A DNA stretch of 22,389 nucleotides from a virus: IMG/VR virus record IMGVR_UViG_3300009129_000093, positions 1 to 22,389 of that record; one strand, given 5' to 3'. Below the pieces are notes generated by a model. That model saw only the letters and a program-made list of their open reading frames with translations, was not told the DNA's origin and did no database searches. Every line of letters begins with the position of its first letter. The first letter of the stretch is position 1. Positions 14,511-21,734 of the stretch are shown piece by piece. A program made the position numbers and the translations under genes.

Positions 14511-14525
14511 TCTCCATTATGGAGA
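14511..14525 (+). promoter_or_regulatory. Palindrome that would sequester the uvsX Shine-Dalgarno
   Basis: TCTCCATTATGGAGA is a perfect 15-nt palindrome. As RNA it can fold into a 5-bp stem, UCUCC/GGAGA, with an AUUAU loop. The 3' arm contains the GGAG (14521-14524) that serves ATG 14531. Base pairing would block initiation of the recombinase unless melted. It could alternatively be a DNA operator. Confidence 0.55.
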
Positions 14526-14530
14526 TTAAA

Positions 14531-15601
14531 ATGGCTAGAGGAGCTACAAACTCCCTTGTAAATGATTTGCGCAGCGAATTAAACAAGGCAGCTAAAGAAA
14601 ATATAGCATATGACCTGCATGGGGATAACCCAACTGATGTGAAGACTTGGATCCCCACCGGCTCCACTCTTCTTGACTATATTATTTCTAACCGCCGAAA
14701 TGGTGGCATTCCTGTCGGCAAACTCACTACGATTGCTGGTGAGTCTGCCAGCGGTAAGAGCCTCATCGTCACACAGATTTTGGCGAACACACAAAAGATG
14801 GGAGGGCTCGCTGTCTATGTTGATACCGAGAACGCAGCTTCTCCAGATTTCATGGAGCAGTTGGGACTTGACACTAAGAACAACTTCTTGTATGTCCAGC
14901 CCGGCACCGTTGAAGAGGTTTTTGAGAATATTGAGCGCTTGATTGGACGCATCCGCGAAAAAGCACCAGACAAGCTTGTGTGTATTGTTTGGGACAGCGT
15001 TGCCGGCACACCAGTCAAAGCGGAAGTTGAGGGCGACTATGATCCCAACAGCCGTATCGGTCTGACAGCCAAGGCTCTAGCTAAAGGCATGCGAAAAGTA
15101 ACGGAGACATTAGGTAAAGAACAAATTGCCCTTGTCTTCACGAACCAGTTGAAAACCAACATCGGCGTGATGTTCGGAGACAACCGAGTTGAGCCCGGCG
15201 GAAAGGCTTTGCCCTACCACGCCTCTACTCGTATCTGGCTGACCCAACACAAGGGCAAGGCCAATGGAGAAATCCGCAACGAGAAGAAGCAGGTCATCGG
15301 TTTTCACACAAGTGCCAAGACCATGAAGTCCCGTTTCGGACCTTCACCAAGGAGTTGTCAGTTTGATGTGTTGTTTGACCTCGCTAATGACCGAGTTGGG
15401 ATTGATGATGAAGGTTCCTGGCTTGCTGCCATCGCTGGTACGCCTGGCTGCGTTCGCAGTGGTGCTTGGTACACTATCAGTATTGACGGGGAAGATAAAA
15501 AGTTCCAAAGTAAGGACTTTCCAAAGCTTCTAGAAGACAAGAAATTCAAAGAAAGAGTTCTTGACATTTTAGAGGATGAGTGTAGAATAGGTAAGAAGTA
15601 A
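14531..15601 (+). CDS. uvsX: UvsX/RecA-like recombinase
   Basis: Start chosen at ATG 14531 because GGAG lies 6 nt upstream (356 residues). The in-frame ATG at 14519 has no ribosome binding site and would lie inside the palindrome. The RecA core is complete: Walker A 'GESASGKS' (G70-S77), the strand after it with 'LAVYVDTENAASPDF', Walker B 'LVCIVWDSVA' (D155), and the loop-2/PGG region 'NQLKTNIGVMFGDNRVEPGG'. The enzyme forms filaments on ssDNA and exchanges strands in phage recombination-dependent replication. Length is close to T4 UvsX (391) and RecA (353). The gp32-like gene directly upstream is its normal partner. No UvsY-like mediator was recognised in the window. The choice of UvsX over cellular RecA rests on context. 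Confidence 0.9.
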   Translation: MARGATNSLVNDLRSELNKAAKENIAYDLHGDNPTDVKTWIPTGSTLLDYIISNRRNGGIPVGKLTTIAGESASGKSLIVTQILANTQKMGGLAVYVDTENAASPDFMEQLGLDTKNNFLYVQPGTVEEVFENIERLIGRIREKAPDKLVCIVWDSVAGTPVKAEVEGDYDPNSRIGLTAKALAKGMRKVTETLGKEQIALVFTNQLKTNIGVMFGDNRVEPGGKALPYHASTRIWLTQHKGKANGEIRNEKKQVIGFHTSAKTMKSRFGPSPRSCQFDVLFDLANDRVGIDDEGSWLAAIAGTPGCVRSGAWYTISIDGEDKKFQSKDFPKLLEDKKFKERVLDILEDECRIGKK

Positions 15602-15617
15602 CAGGAATGTCCGACAC

Positions 15618-16049
15618 ATGGAGAGCGACCCGAAATATACGGTACGCAACAAGTATCTTAGGCTGGCCTTGCGCAGGATTGACGGCGAGCACTACAGCAA
15701 AGACCTTCAGTATAAACATGCTGCGGTTATTGTAAAAGCAGGACGCGTGCTATCCATTGGTCGCAATCGCGACAAGACGCATCCCAACTCTATCCTAATA
15801 GACGAGGATGGCAACTCTTATACTCTATCAGTTCATGCTGAAATGGATGCAATCTCTAGAGTTAAAAACAAAGATCAACTAAGGGGGGCAACAATTTACA
15901 TTGCTCGCAAAGGTCGCACAGGCCACCCTGGAATGTCTTGCCCGTGCAAGATGTGCCAGGATCTTATTAATAAATACGGAATGAAGCGCGCTGTCTTCAC
16001 CACTGATTATGGAAGTGGTACGCTAGAATTCACAGGAGAAGTAGCATGA
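15618..16049 (+). CDS. dCMP/cytidine deaminase-family zinc enzyme
   Basis: This 143-residue protein starts at ATG 15618 with AGGA at 15603-15606. The deaminase active site is clear: 'VHAEMDAI' gives the zinc His H73 and catalytic Glu E75, and 'CPCKMC' supplies the zinc cysteines C110 and C113 in the P-C-x-x-C motif. In T4-like phages dCMP deaminase makes dUMP for thymidylate synthesis. This protein is shorter than T4 dCMP deaminase (193 residues) and does not show an obvious allosteric insertion, so a general nucleotide or base deaminase remains possible. It sits among replication genes and ends in an ATGA overlap with the 5' nuclease gene. Confidence 0.82.
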   Translation: MESDPKYTVRNKYLRLALRRIDGEHYSKDLQYKHAAVIVKAGRVLSIGRNRDKTHPNSILIDEDGNSYTLSVHAEMDAISRVKNKDQLRGATIYIARKGRTGHPGMSCPCKMCQDLINKYGMKRAVFTTDYGSGTLEFTGEVA

Positions 16050-17002
16050 AGCGATTGCTGATCATTGATGGACAAAACATGTTCATCCGAAATTATGTTA
16101 TGTCCCCCCAGTTGGACATTAACGGGAATCCCATCGGAGGGCTTACAGGGTTTATGAGGTCCCTTCAAAAGGAGGTGCGCCGAGCAAGGCCCGATGAGGT
16201 GATTGTTGCCTGGGAAGGTCCGGGCGGCTCCCAAAAACGCAGGGAGAAAAATAAAAACTACAAAGTAGGACGCAAAGCCCCCAAGCTCAACCGAGAATAT
16301 GAGTTCGCGACCCCCGAAGAAGAGCGAGAGAACAAGTATACACAAGTTGTGAGACTGACTGAGTATCTAGAAAACCTCCCAGTTATTCAACTTTCCTTGG
16401 AAAACGTAGAGGCGGATGATATTATTGCATGGCTTTGTCAGTGTAATGAGTATGCTGACTGGCAGAAGCTAATCATTTCTTCAGACCGAGATTTCATCCA
16501 GTTGTGTGATGACAAAACGGTCCTTGTGAGACCTGGCAAAAATGAGCAAGTGCTGAACAAGAATAAAATTCTAGAGGAATATAATATCCACCCATGCAAC
16601 TTCGCTATGGCTCGGGCGATCACGGGTGATAAGTCTGATAATCTAGAGGGAGTAAAAGGTCTTGGACTTGCCACGGTGGCAAAAAGATTTTCCTTCCTTT
16701 CGGAAAATAAAGACTATACGCTAAAAGATATTTTGACGCACGCAAAAAAGAATAAAAATAAAGTCAAGGCTTTTCAAAAAGTTCTTGAAAGCGCGGAAAT
16801 TATTGCTTCAAATTATGAAATTATGCAGCTATATACCTCTACCATATCGTCGCAAGGAGTCCGCAAACTCAAGCATGCGATTCAAAATGCCGAGCGCACC
16901 TTGAATCGTACCCAAATTAGGACAATGCTCCTCAAGGACGGTATCGGTACTCTTAATATAGACGAACTTATGTTGATGCTAGGCTCTCATAAAAAACGAT
17001 GA
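16046..17002 (+). CDS. 5'-3' exonuclease / RNase H (FEN family, T4 Rnh-like)
   Basis: This 318-residue protein starts at ATG 16046 within the ATGA overlap with the deaminase stop. It carries the PIN-like FEN fold. The first metal Asp is D8 in 'LLIIDGQNMFIRNY'. 'VEADDIIAW' gives E122, D124 and D125. 'IISSDRDFIQLCDD' and 'GDKSDNLEGVKGLGLATVAK' (from about residue 194) supply the remaining acidic ligands and the helix-three-turn-helix DNA clamp. In T4 the 305-residue Rnh removes RNA primers from lagging-strand fragments and has flap activity. That role is expected here, particularly because the family A polymerase of this phage lacks its own 5' nuclease. Neighbouring recombinase and helicase genes agree. 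Confidence 0.9.
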   Translation: MKRLLIIDGQNMFIRNYVMSPQLDINGNPIGGLTGFMRSLQKEVRRARPDEVIVAWEGPGGSQKRREKNKNYKVGRKAPKLNREYEFATPEEERENKYTQVVRLTEYLENLPVIQLSLENVEADDIIAWLCQCNEYADWQKLIISSDRDFIQLCDDKTVLVRPGKNEQVLNKNKILEEYNIHPCNFAMARAITGDKSDNLEGVKGLGLATVAKRFSFLSENKDYTLKDILTHAKKNKNKVKAFQKVLESAEIIASNYEIMQLYTSTISSQGVRKLKHAIQNAERTLNRTQIRTMLLKDGIGTLNIDELMLMLGSHKKR

Positions 17003-17009
17003 GATGGCC

Positions 17010-17037
17010 TTCACATTTTCGCCAGATGCGGTATAGT
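17010..17037 (+). promoter_or_regulatory. Sigma70-type promoter before the helicase gene
   Basis: TTCACA (17010-17015) and TATAGT (17032-17037) are separated by 16 nt, matching the consensus at 5/6 and 5/6 positions. Transcription would start near 17044, about 12 nt before the helicase ATG at 17056. The -10 shares GGTATAGTA with the promoter upstream of the gp32-like gene. Confidence 0.5.
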
Positions 17038-17055
17038 AAGGAATAAGGATAGTAA

Positions 17056-18531
17056 ATGACTGAACATCAACATGACACCTTCAGCAAGTTCGGAAAGTCA
17101 TTCCAAGAAAAACTGGTGAAGACGATCTTGTTTGATCGCAACTTTGCAAACCAGATGGAGGAGGTCTTAGATACGAGCTATCTAGAACTGAAATATCTTC
17201 AAGTGTTTGTTGATTTGCTTTTTCAACATAAGCAACAATATCCTCATCCCACTTACGAAGCAATGGTTTCGGTCGTCAGGACTCAGACAGAAGACTATTC
17301 GGATAGCATCATTAAGCAAGTCATTGACTTTATGGCGCGCATCAAAAGCAACGCTATTGGGTCCGACGATGATGAATATGTCAAGGAGAAGTCACTAGAC
17401 TTCTGCAAGAAGCAGAAGCTAAAAGAAGCCATTCTGAAATCGGTTGACCTTCTTCAGTCTCAGAGTTTTGACCAGATCCAAAAGGTCATCAACGATGCGA
17501 TGAACCTAGGGGCAGATAACGACCACGGGCACGACTACCACAAAGATGTGGAAGACCGATTTGAGATGAAGATGCGTAATCCTATTTCTACCCATTGGGA
17601 CGAAATTGATAACATCACCAAGGGCGGACTCGGAAAGCGGGAACTTGGGGTGGTAGTGGCTCCAACAGGCGCAGGCAAGTCCATGGCGCTTGCTCATCTT
17701 GGTGCTATGGCGGTGGTCAAGGGCAAGACGGTAGTTCATTACACATTAGAACTAGCGGACACCGTTGTGGGACAGCGTTACGACTCCTGTATCACAGGCA
17801 TTGAATTGAAAAATCTCATGTCCATGAAAGACCCAATCATAGAGGCAGTGAAGTTGATCCCTGGACAACTAGTTATTAAAGAGTATCCAACGAAGTCAGC
17901 ATCTACTCGGACCATTACGGCACATCTTGAGAAGCTGAAACAGAAAGGCGTCAACGTGGATATGGTCATTGTGGACTACGCAGATCTTCTTCGCCCCACA
18001 GCCACGGGATTCAAATCCCAAGAACTCCGGCATAGCCTCGGCAACATTTATGAAGAACTTCGCGCCATCGGACAAGTTTGGGATATTCCGGTGTGGACAG
18101 CATCTCAAACCAATCGCAGCGGACTGAACGCTGAAGTTATCACAATGGAGTCTATCAGCGAAGCATTTAATAAGTGTTTTGTGGCTGATTTTATTTGCAC
18201 TATCTCCCGTACAGTTGAGGACAAAACAGAAAACAGGGGACGCATGTTCGTTGCCAAGAATCGCAACGGCATTGATGGCATTGTTTATCCCATGGAATTT
18301 GATACGGCGAAGGTCCACCTTAAGGTACTTCCCCCCGATGAACATTCAACGATAGATGCCGTGGTGATGAAAACCAAACAAGAACAAGATGCGCATCTTC
18401 GGAAGAAATATAGACAATTTAAAGAAGAGCGCCAGCAACAGTCCGAAGATAAAAAAAAACAACTAAACCTTAGAGATGAACTGCGCAGCCTAAAAAAGAG
18501 CATAGAATTAAAGGAGAAAACAGTACCATGA
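17056..18531 (+). CDS. Replicative DNA helicase (DnaB/gp41-type)
   Basis: This 491-residue protein starts at ATG 17056 with AAGGA a few bases upstream. Residues 1-170 are the helical N-terminal collar region. The RecA-like motor follows, with Walker A 'APTGAGKS' (residues 202-209, K208), Walker B 'MVIVDYADLL' (D307) and a sensor segment 'PVWTASQTNRSGL' that contains the polymerised-helicase Gln. 'ENRGRMFVAKNRNGIDGIVY' matches the end of the DnaB core. The C-terminus (residues about 435-491) is a highly charged coiled coil. It would unwind duplex DNA at the fork as a hexamer. A primase is expected near such a gene but none is seen here. The TGA overlaps the next ATG (ATGA at 18528-18531). Confidence 0.92.
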   Translation: MTEHQHDTFSKFGKSFQEKLVKTILFDRNFANQMEEVLDTSYLELKYLQVFVDLLFQHKQQYPHPTYEAMVSVVRTQTEDYSDSIIKQVIDFMARIKSNAIGSDDDEYVKEKSLDFCKKQKLKEAILKSVDLLQSQSFDQIQKVINDAMNLGADNDHGHDYHKDVEDRFEMKMRNPISTHWDEIDNITKGGLGKRELGVVVAPTGAGKSMALAHLGAMAVVKGKTVVHYTLELADTVVGQRYDSCITGIELKNLMSMKDPIIEAVKLIPGQLVIKEYPTKSASTRTITAHLEKLKQKGVNVDMVIVDYADLLRPTATGFKSQELRHSLGNIYEELRAIGQVWDIPVWTASQTNRSGLNAEVITMESISEAFNKCFVADFICTISRTVEDKTENRGRMFVAKNRNGIDGIVYPMEFDTAKVHLKVLPPDEHSTIDAVVMKTKQEQDAHLRKKYRQFKEERQQQSEDKKKQLNLRDELRSLKKSIELKEKTVP

Positions 18532-20399
18532 CCACCAATGACATTTCCACGCAGATACTGTCAGATATCACAGTATACATGAAGTATGCAAGGTATCTTC
18601 CAGAAAAAGAGCGCCGTGAAACTTGGGAGGAACTGGTCACAAGAAATTTAATGATGCATGCTAAAAAGTATCCCGACCTTAGAGAAGAGATAAAGAATAA
18701 TTATAAATTTGTGTATGATAAAAAGGTTCTGCCCTCCATGCGCTCCATGCAGTTCGCAGGGAAACCTATTGAAATCTCTCCTAATCGTGTGTTCAATTGC
18801 GCTTATGCTCCCGTAGATGACTGGCGTGTATTCGGCGAGATTATGTTTTTGCTTCTCGGCGGAACCGGTGTCGGATACTCTGTCCAGCAACATCACGTTG
18901 ATGAACTGCCAGAAATTCGGAAACCCAATCAAGAAAGAACCCGGAGGTATTTAATAAATGATAGTATTGAAGGATGGGCTGACGCTGTTAAATATCTTGT
19001 ACGCAGTTACTTCTTCGGTGGCTCGCGGCTACGATTTGATTATAGCGATATTCGCCCTAAAGGTGCTCGCCTTGTAACCTCTGGCGGCAAAGCCCCAGGA
19101 CCACAACCTCTTAAGGAGTGTTTGGTGAAGGTTGAGGGTGTCCTCGCAGAAAAGAATGATGGCGACAGACTGTCTGCTATTGAAGTCCACGACATTGTTT
19201 GCCATATCGCTGACGCTGTGTTGGCTGGCGGCATCCGACGTGCCGCGCTCATCTCTCTGTTCTCCGCTGACGACCACGAGATGATTGCCTGCAAGGCTGG
19301 CAACTGGTGGGAACAAAACCCACAGCGAGGACGAGCCAACAACTCGGCTGTACTTTTACGGCACAGAATAACAAAAGAATTCTTCCTAGACTTATGGAAG
19401 CGAGTGGAGGCATCCAACGCTGGCGAGCCTGGCATCTACCTCTCTAACGACAAGGACTGGGGAACCAACCCTTGCTGCGAGATTGGACTACGACCCTTCC
19501 AGTTCTGTAACCTGACCGAAGTAAATGTCAGCAACATCACAGGACAAAAGGACCTTGAAGAGCGAGTGAGAGCCGCGGCTTTTATCGGCACACTCCAAGC
19601 AGGCTACACAGACTTTCATTATCTTCGCCCAGTCTGGCAGCGAACCACAGAAAAGGACGCACTCATTGGCGTATCCATGACAGGTATCGCTTCGCGTCGT
19701 GTACTCCAAGACGACATTAGTTTGACGGACGCTGCCAACGTTGTGAAAGAAGAAAATGCCCGTGTTGCTGACATGATCGGAATCAATCATGCAGCCCGCA
19801 CAACCTGCGTAAAACCTGCGGGAACCACGAGTTTGACCCTGGGGACATCCAGCGGCATCCACGCCTGGCACAACGATTATTATATCCGCCGAATCAGAGT
19901 TGGCAAAAATGAGCCAATTTATTGGCACCTTGCAATTCACCACCCTGAGTTGGTGGAAGATGAGTTTTTCCGCCCCCACGATACAGCCGTCATTTCGGTG
20001 CCTCAACGAGCACCTGAAGGTTCTATCCTGCGTGACGAAAGTGCGTTCCAACTTTTGCGGCGGGTAAAGAAAATTACCAAGGAGTGGGTCAACCCTGGCA
20101 AACGCTCTGGACAGAATGGACACAACGTTTCAGCCACCATCTCTCTCCACGAAAACGAGTGGACCGATGCCGGTGAATGGATGTGGAACAACCGACAGCA
20201 TTATAACGGGCTAGCAGTTCTTCCTTATGATGGAGGGACATATACTCAGTCTCCCTTCGAAGACTGCTCAGAGGAAAAATACACTGTTATGCTGGAGAAG
20301 CTTGTTTCGGTTGATCTTACTAAGATTGTAGAGGATGACGACAACACTGATCTGAAGGGCGAGGTCGCCTGTGCAGGCGGTGCGTGCGAAATCACTTAA
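18528..20399 (+). CDS. Class II (B12-dependent) ribonucleotide reductase, short RTPR-like form
   Basis: This 623-residue protein starts at ATG 18528 with an AAAGGAG upstream. The catalytic layout matches the monomeric Lactobacillus leichmannii enzyme RTPR. Redox Cys C91 is in 'RVFNCAYAPVDD'. The active-site N314-P-C316-C-E318 contains the thiyl Cys and catalytic Glu. The second redox Cys, C327, is in 'FCNLTEVN', 11 residues after C316 as in RTPR (408/419). The C-terminal shuttle pair C615/C620 in 'CAGGACEIT' has the same spacing as RTPR 731/736. 'VKPAGTTSLTLGTSSGIH' is a conserved barrel segment. It would make deoxyribonucleotides using adenosylcobalamin and no oxygen. It is about 115 residues shorter than RTPR, mainly before C316. 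No small subunit gene follows, consistent with class II. Confidence 0.92.
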   Translation: MTTNDISTQILSDITVYMKYARYLPEKERRETWEELVTRNLMMHAKKYPDLREEIKNNYKFVYDKKVLPSMRSMQFAGKPIEISPNRVFNCAYAPVDDWRVFGEIMFLLLGGTGVGYSVQQHHVDELPEIRKPNQERTRRYLINDSIEGWADAVKYLVRSYFFGGSRLRFDYSDIRPKGARLVTSGGKAPGPQPLKECLVKVEGVLAEKNDGDRLSAIEVHDIVCHIADAVLAGGIRRAALISLFSADDHEMIACKAGNWWEQNPQRGRANNSAVLLRHRITKEFFLDLWKRVEASNAGEPGIYLSNDKDWGTNPCCEIGLRPFQFCNLTEVNVSNITGQKDLEERVRAAAFIGTLQAGYTDFHYLRPVWQRTTEKDALIGVSMTGIASRRVLQDDISLTDAANVVKEENARVADMIGINHAARTTCVKPAGTTSLTLGTSSGIHAWHNDYYIRRIRVGKNEPIYWHLAIHHPELVEDEFFRPHDTAVISVPQRAPEGSILRDESAFQLLRRVKKITKEWVNPGKRSGQNGHNVSATISLHENEWTDAGEWMWNNRQHYNGLAVLPYDGGTYTQSPFEDCSEEKYTVMLEKLVSVDLTKIVEDDDNTDLKGEVACAGGACEIT

Positions 20400-20453
20400 A
20401 CTAGTAAACACTTTAGGGTAATATATAAGAGAGCCGAAAGGAAAACTAGTTTA
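20397..20453 (+). repeat. 9-bp inverted repeat flanking the leader of the first small gene
   Basis: TAAACTAGT (20397-20405) and ACTAGTTTA (20445-20453) are perfect reverse complements 39 nt apart. They bracket a TAATATATAA A/T-rich stretch and the AAAGGA ribosome binding site of the following gene. The second arm lies inside the local palindrome AAACTAGTTT (20443-20452). A protein-binding pair or a long-range RNA stem are both possible. Confidence 0.45.
20408..20418 (+). repeat. Direct repeat ACACTTTAGGG, copy 1
   Basis: The same 11-mer occurs at 20939-20949. Both copies sit in short leaders just before small genes, each about 6-45 nt upstream of the start codon. Here it is followed by an A/T-rich -10-like run (TAATATATAA), so it may mark a phage-specific promoter. 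Confidence 0.4.
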
Positions 20454-20680
20454 TGGCTACCTTGAATTTCATTATGCCTCCGCAAATTGCAGACGCGTTG
20501 TGCGAGAGAGAAGACACCAACAAGGTTCCCCACCGTTGGTTGCCCACAGGACAATCTAAGGCGATGCCTCATCGTCATGTTGGGGTGGAATGCTATTGCA
20601 AGCATTGCGGCATTCGCGAATGGGGCACTGTATCAGATATAGAATTTGTAATGATTTCAGAGTATTGGACAGAGTTATGA
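20453..20680 (+). CDS. Small Cys/His-rich protein, possible zinc finger
   Basis: This 75-residue protein starts at ATG 20453 with AAAGGA upstream. C47, C49 and C52 with H51 ('ECYCKHCGIREWG') form a compact metal-binding-like knuckle. H40, H42, C17 and H27 could supply further ligands. The sequence is otherwise unrecognised. Small zinc-binding proteins in phages are often transcription or DNA-binding factors, but that is only a guess. The TGA at 20678-20680 overlaps the ATG of the GroES-like gene at 20677, so the two are coupled. Confidence 0.75.
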   Translation: MATLNFIMPPQIADALCEREDTNKVPHRWLPTGQSKAMPHRHVGVECYCKHCGIREWGTVSDIEFVMISEYWTEL

Positions 20681-20937
20681 TGAAACCCTTGAACCGCAGA
20701 CTACTTATTGAAGTTGTGAAAGAAGAGCCGAGAACGGGCAGCTTCTTTGTTCCCCAGGAGGAAAAGCCGCAGGATTTTATTGTAGCCACTGTCGTCTCTT
20801 GTGCTGACAACTGTGCAGAAGATCTCTCCGGAAGGAGAGTGGTGGTACATGCTTTTGGTATTGAAAAGGTTACGGTTGATGGGAGCGAATATACATTTAT
20901 TGGTGAAAATCACTTAGTTTGCGTAACGGAAAAATAA
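20677..20937 (+). CDS. GroES-like co-chaperonin (gp31-type role)
   Basis: This 86-residue protein starts at ATG 20677 (ATGA overlap with the previous gene) or at the adjacent ATG 20680. It follows the cpn10 fold. 'MKPLNRRLLIEVVKEE' resembles the GroES start. A mobile loop with a hydrophobic tip, 'RTGSFFVPQEEKPQ' (residues 19-32, tip S22-F-F-V25), fits the GroEL-binding element. 'DFIVATVVSC' and 'LSGRRVVVHAFGIEKVTVDG' match the barrel strands, and 'ENHLVCVTE' the closing strand. GroES has 97 residues and T4 gp31 111, so this is a minimal form. Phage co-chaperonins pair with host GroEL to fold large capsid proteins. No phage GroEL gene is seen in the window. Confidence 0.72.
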   Translation: MMKPLNRRLLIEVVKEEPRTGSFFVPQEEKPQDFIVATVVSCADNCAEDLSGRRVVVHAFGIEKVTVDGSEYTFIGENHLVCVTEK

Positions 20938-20938
20938 C

Positions 20939-20949
20939 ACACTTTAGGG
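20939..20949 (+). repeat. Direct repeat ACACTTTAGGG, copy 2
   Basis: This is the second copy of the 11-mer at 20408-20418. Its AGGG, extended to AGGGAAAG, is also the ribosome binding site for the gene starting at 20955. Confidence 0.4.
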
Positions 20950-20954
20950 AAAGA

Positions 20955-21239
20955 ATGATGAGCAATAGTTTTGGAATAGGTAAGCCCGTATATGCCCACC
21001 GTCACGGACTCCTCCGCTTTGGGGTCATTGAGGCGAAAATGGTAGATAAGGACGGCTGGACACATTTTTCCATAAGGTGGCTTGAGGACCAACAATATGA
21101 ATCTTCTTTAGCGTGGGATCTAGAGACCAATCCTAACCGGAAAATTAAACAATTTTACCGCTGTGATGAGGTATACCCTCTGGACCTTCCGCGTCTAAAC
21201 AGGGTGAGTTCTTTGTACAAGGATCAAATAACATTATGA
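20955..21239 (+). CDS. Small protein with SH3-like barrel character, function unknown
   Basis: This 94-residue protein starts at ATG 20955 or the adjacent ATG 20958; AGGGAAAG at 20946-20953 supports either. The pattern 'GIGKPVYAHRHGLLRFGVIE' then 'DGWTHFSIRWLEDQ' is what small beta-barrel (SH3/tudor-like) domains look like: a conserved turn, a buried Tyr/Trp pair and alternating hydrophobic strands. 'WDLETNPNRKIKQFYRCDEV' follows. No catalytic residues are visible. It is between the GroES-like gene and another small gene, both coupled by overlaps or short gaps. The fold is suggested by pattern only. Confidence 0.7.
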   Translation: MMSNSFGIGKPVYAHRHGLLRFGVIEAKMVDKDGWTHFSIRWLEDQQYESSLAWDLETNPNRKIKQFYRCDEVYPLDLPRLNRVSSLYKDQITL

Positions 21240-21598
21240 GTGAAGAAAACAAAAGGGTTGAAGAGGTTGCTGACGATCTGATCCCCAAGCCACCACCCAA
21301 GCTGGCACCACGAGGGATTACTAGTTTCACAGTTTATCGCCAACAGGATGAAACAGGAGTTTCAGGCGAAGGCGTCGTTATTGAAGGCGTCGTCATGGCG
21401 ACAGGTCAATGCGTTGTTCATTGGCTTTACCCACCCCCTCGCGGAGGTATTGCCATCTTTGATAGTATGAGCGACTTTGTGAAGGTTCACATTGAGCCAC
21501 ATCCGGCTAATCAGACTATCATTACCTATCAAGATGGACACAAGGATGTGTATGGCGAGAAGCCCGACGATGACGAGAAAGAGGAACAAGGGTCATAA
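21236..21598 (+). CDS. Conserved-type small phage protein, function unknown
   Basis: This 120-residue protein starts at ATG 21236 in an ATGA overlap with the previous stop. The core 'ITSFTVYRQQDETGVSGEGV' then 'VIEGVVMATGQCVVHWLY' and 'FDSMSDFVKVHIEPHPAN' matches a pattern I know from small hypothetical proteins of many tailed phages (F-x-R..D-x-TG-x-SG-x-G-x-V-x-x-G, then V..W, then Y/F-x-S, then IH). The ends are acidic and disordered-looking (EEV... and 'DDDEKEEQGS'). The family has no function known to me. It closes this transcription unit, 45 nt before a strong terminator. Confidence 0.78.
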   Translation: MSEENKRVEEVADDLIPKPPPKLAPRGITSFTVYRQQDETGVSGEGVVIEGVVMATGQCVVHWLYPPPRGGIAIFDSMSDFVKVHIEPHPANQTIITYQDGHKDVYGEKPDDDEKEEQGS

Positions 21599-21643
21599 AA
21601 TTACTATTTACAGATAATCGGTGTTCCCCATACGTTGGGTGGA

Positions 21644-21676
21644 GAGCAGGGCAGTGGGAGCCCTGCTCATTTTTTT
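21644..21676 (+). terminator. Intrinsic terminator after the small-gene cluster
   Basis: GAGCAGGGC (21644-21652) pairs perfectly with GCCCTGCTC (21660-21668) across a 7 nt loop, followed by A and seven Ts. It is G/C-rich at the base and followed by a U run, so it is a strong rho-independent terminator for the unit ending at 21598. The rest of the 136-nt gap holds a promoter and no gene. Confidence 0.93.
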
Positions 21677-21677
21677 C

Positions 21678-21706
21678 TTGAACAAAAGCTTTTTGTAGGC
21701 TATAAT
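21678..21706 (+). promoter_or_regulatory. Near-consensus sigma70 promoter for the DNA polymerase III alpha gene
   Basis: TTGAAC (21678-21683) and TATAAT (21701-21706) are 17 nt apart, matching the consensus in 4/6 and 6/6 positions with ideal spacing. The start of transcription would be near 21713 and the gene ATG at 21735. It begins right after the terminator, so this gene is insulated from upstream transcription and is likely read by host RNA polymerase early in infection. Confidence 0.85.
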
Positions 21707-21734
21707 AATATCACACCAAAATGAAAGATTGCTA

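Noticed and set aside
14519-14530. ATG 14519 as the uvsX start
   Set aside because: No Shine-Dalgarno precedes it and it lies within the palindrome loop. ATG 14531 has GGAG at ideal distance.
19488-20123. Antisense open frame of about 211 codons inside the ribonucleotide reductase gene
   Set aside because: The sense strand carries all reductase catalytic motifs. The antisense protein matches nothing I recognise and has no regulatory signals.
20590-20676. Upstream extension of the GroES-like frame to 20590
   Set aside because: The extension overlaps the 75-residue Cys/His-rich gene in another frame. The GroES-like homology begins at ATG 20677/20680, and the ATGA overlap is typical of this genome.
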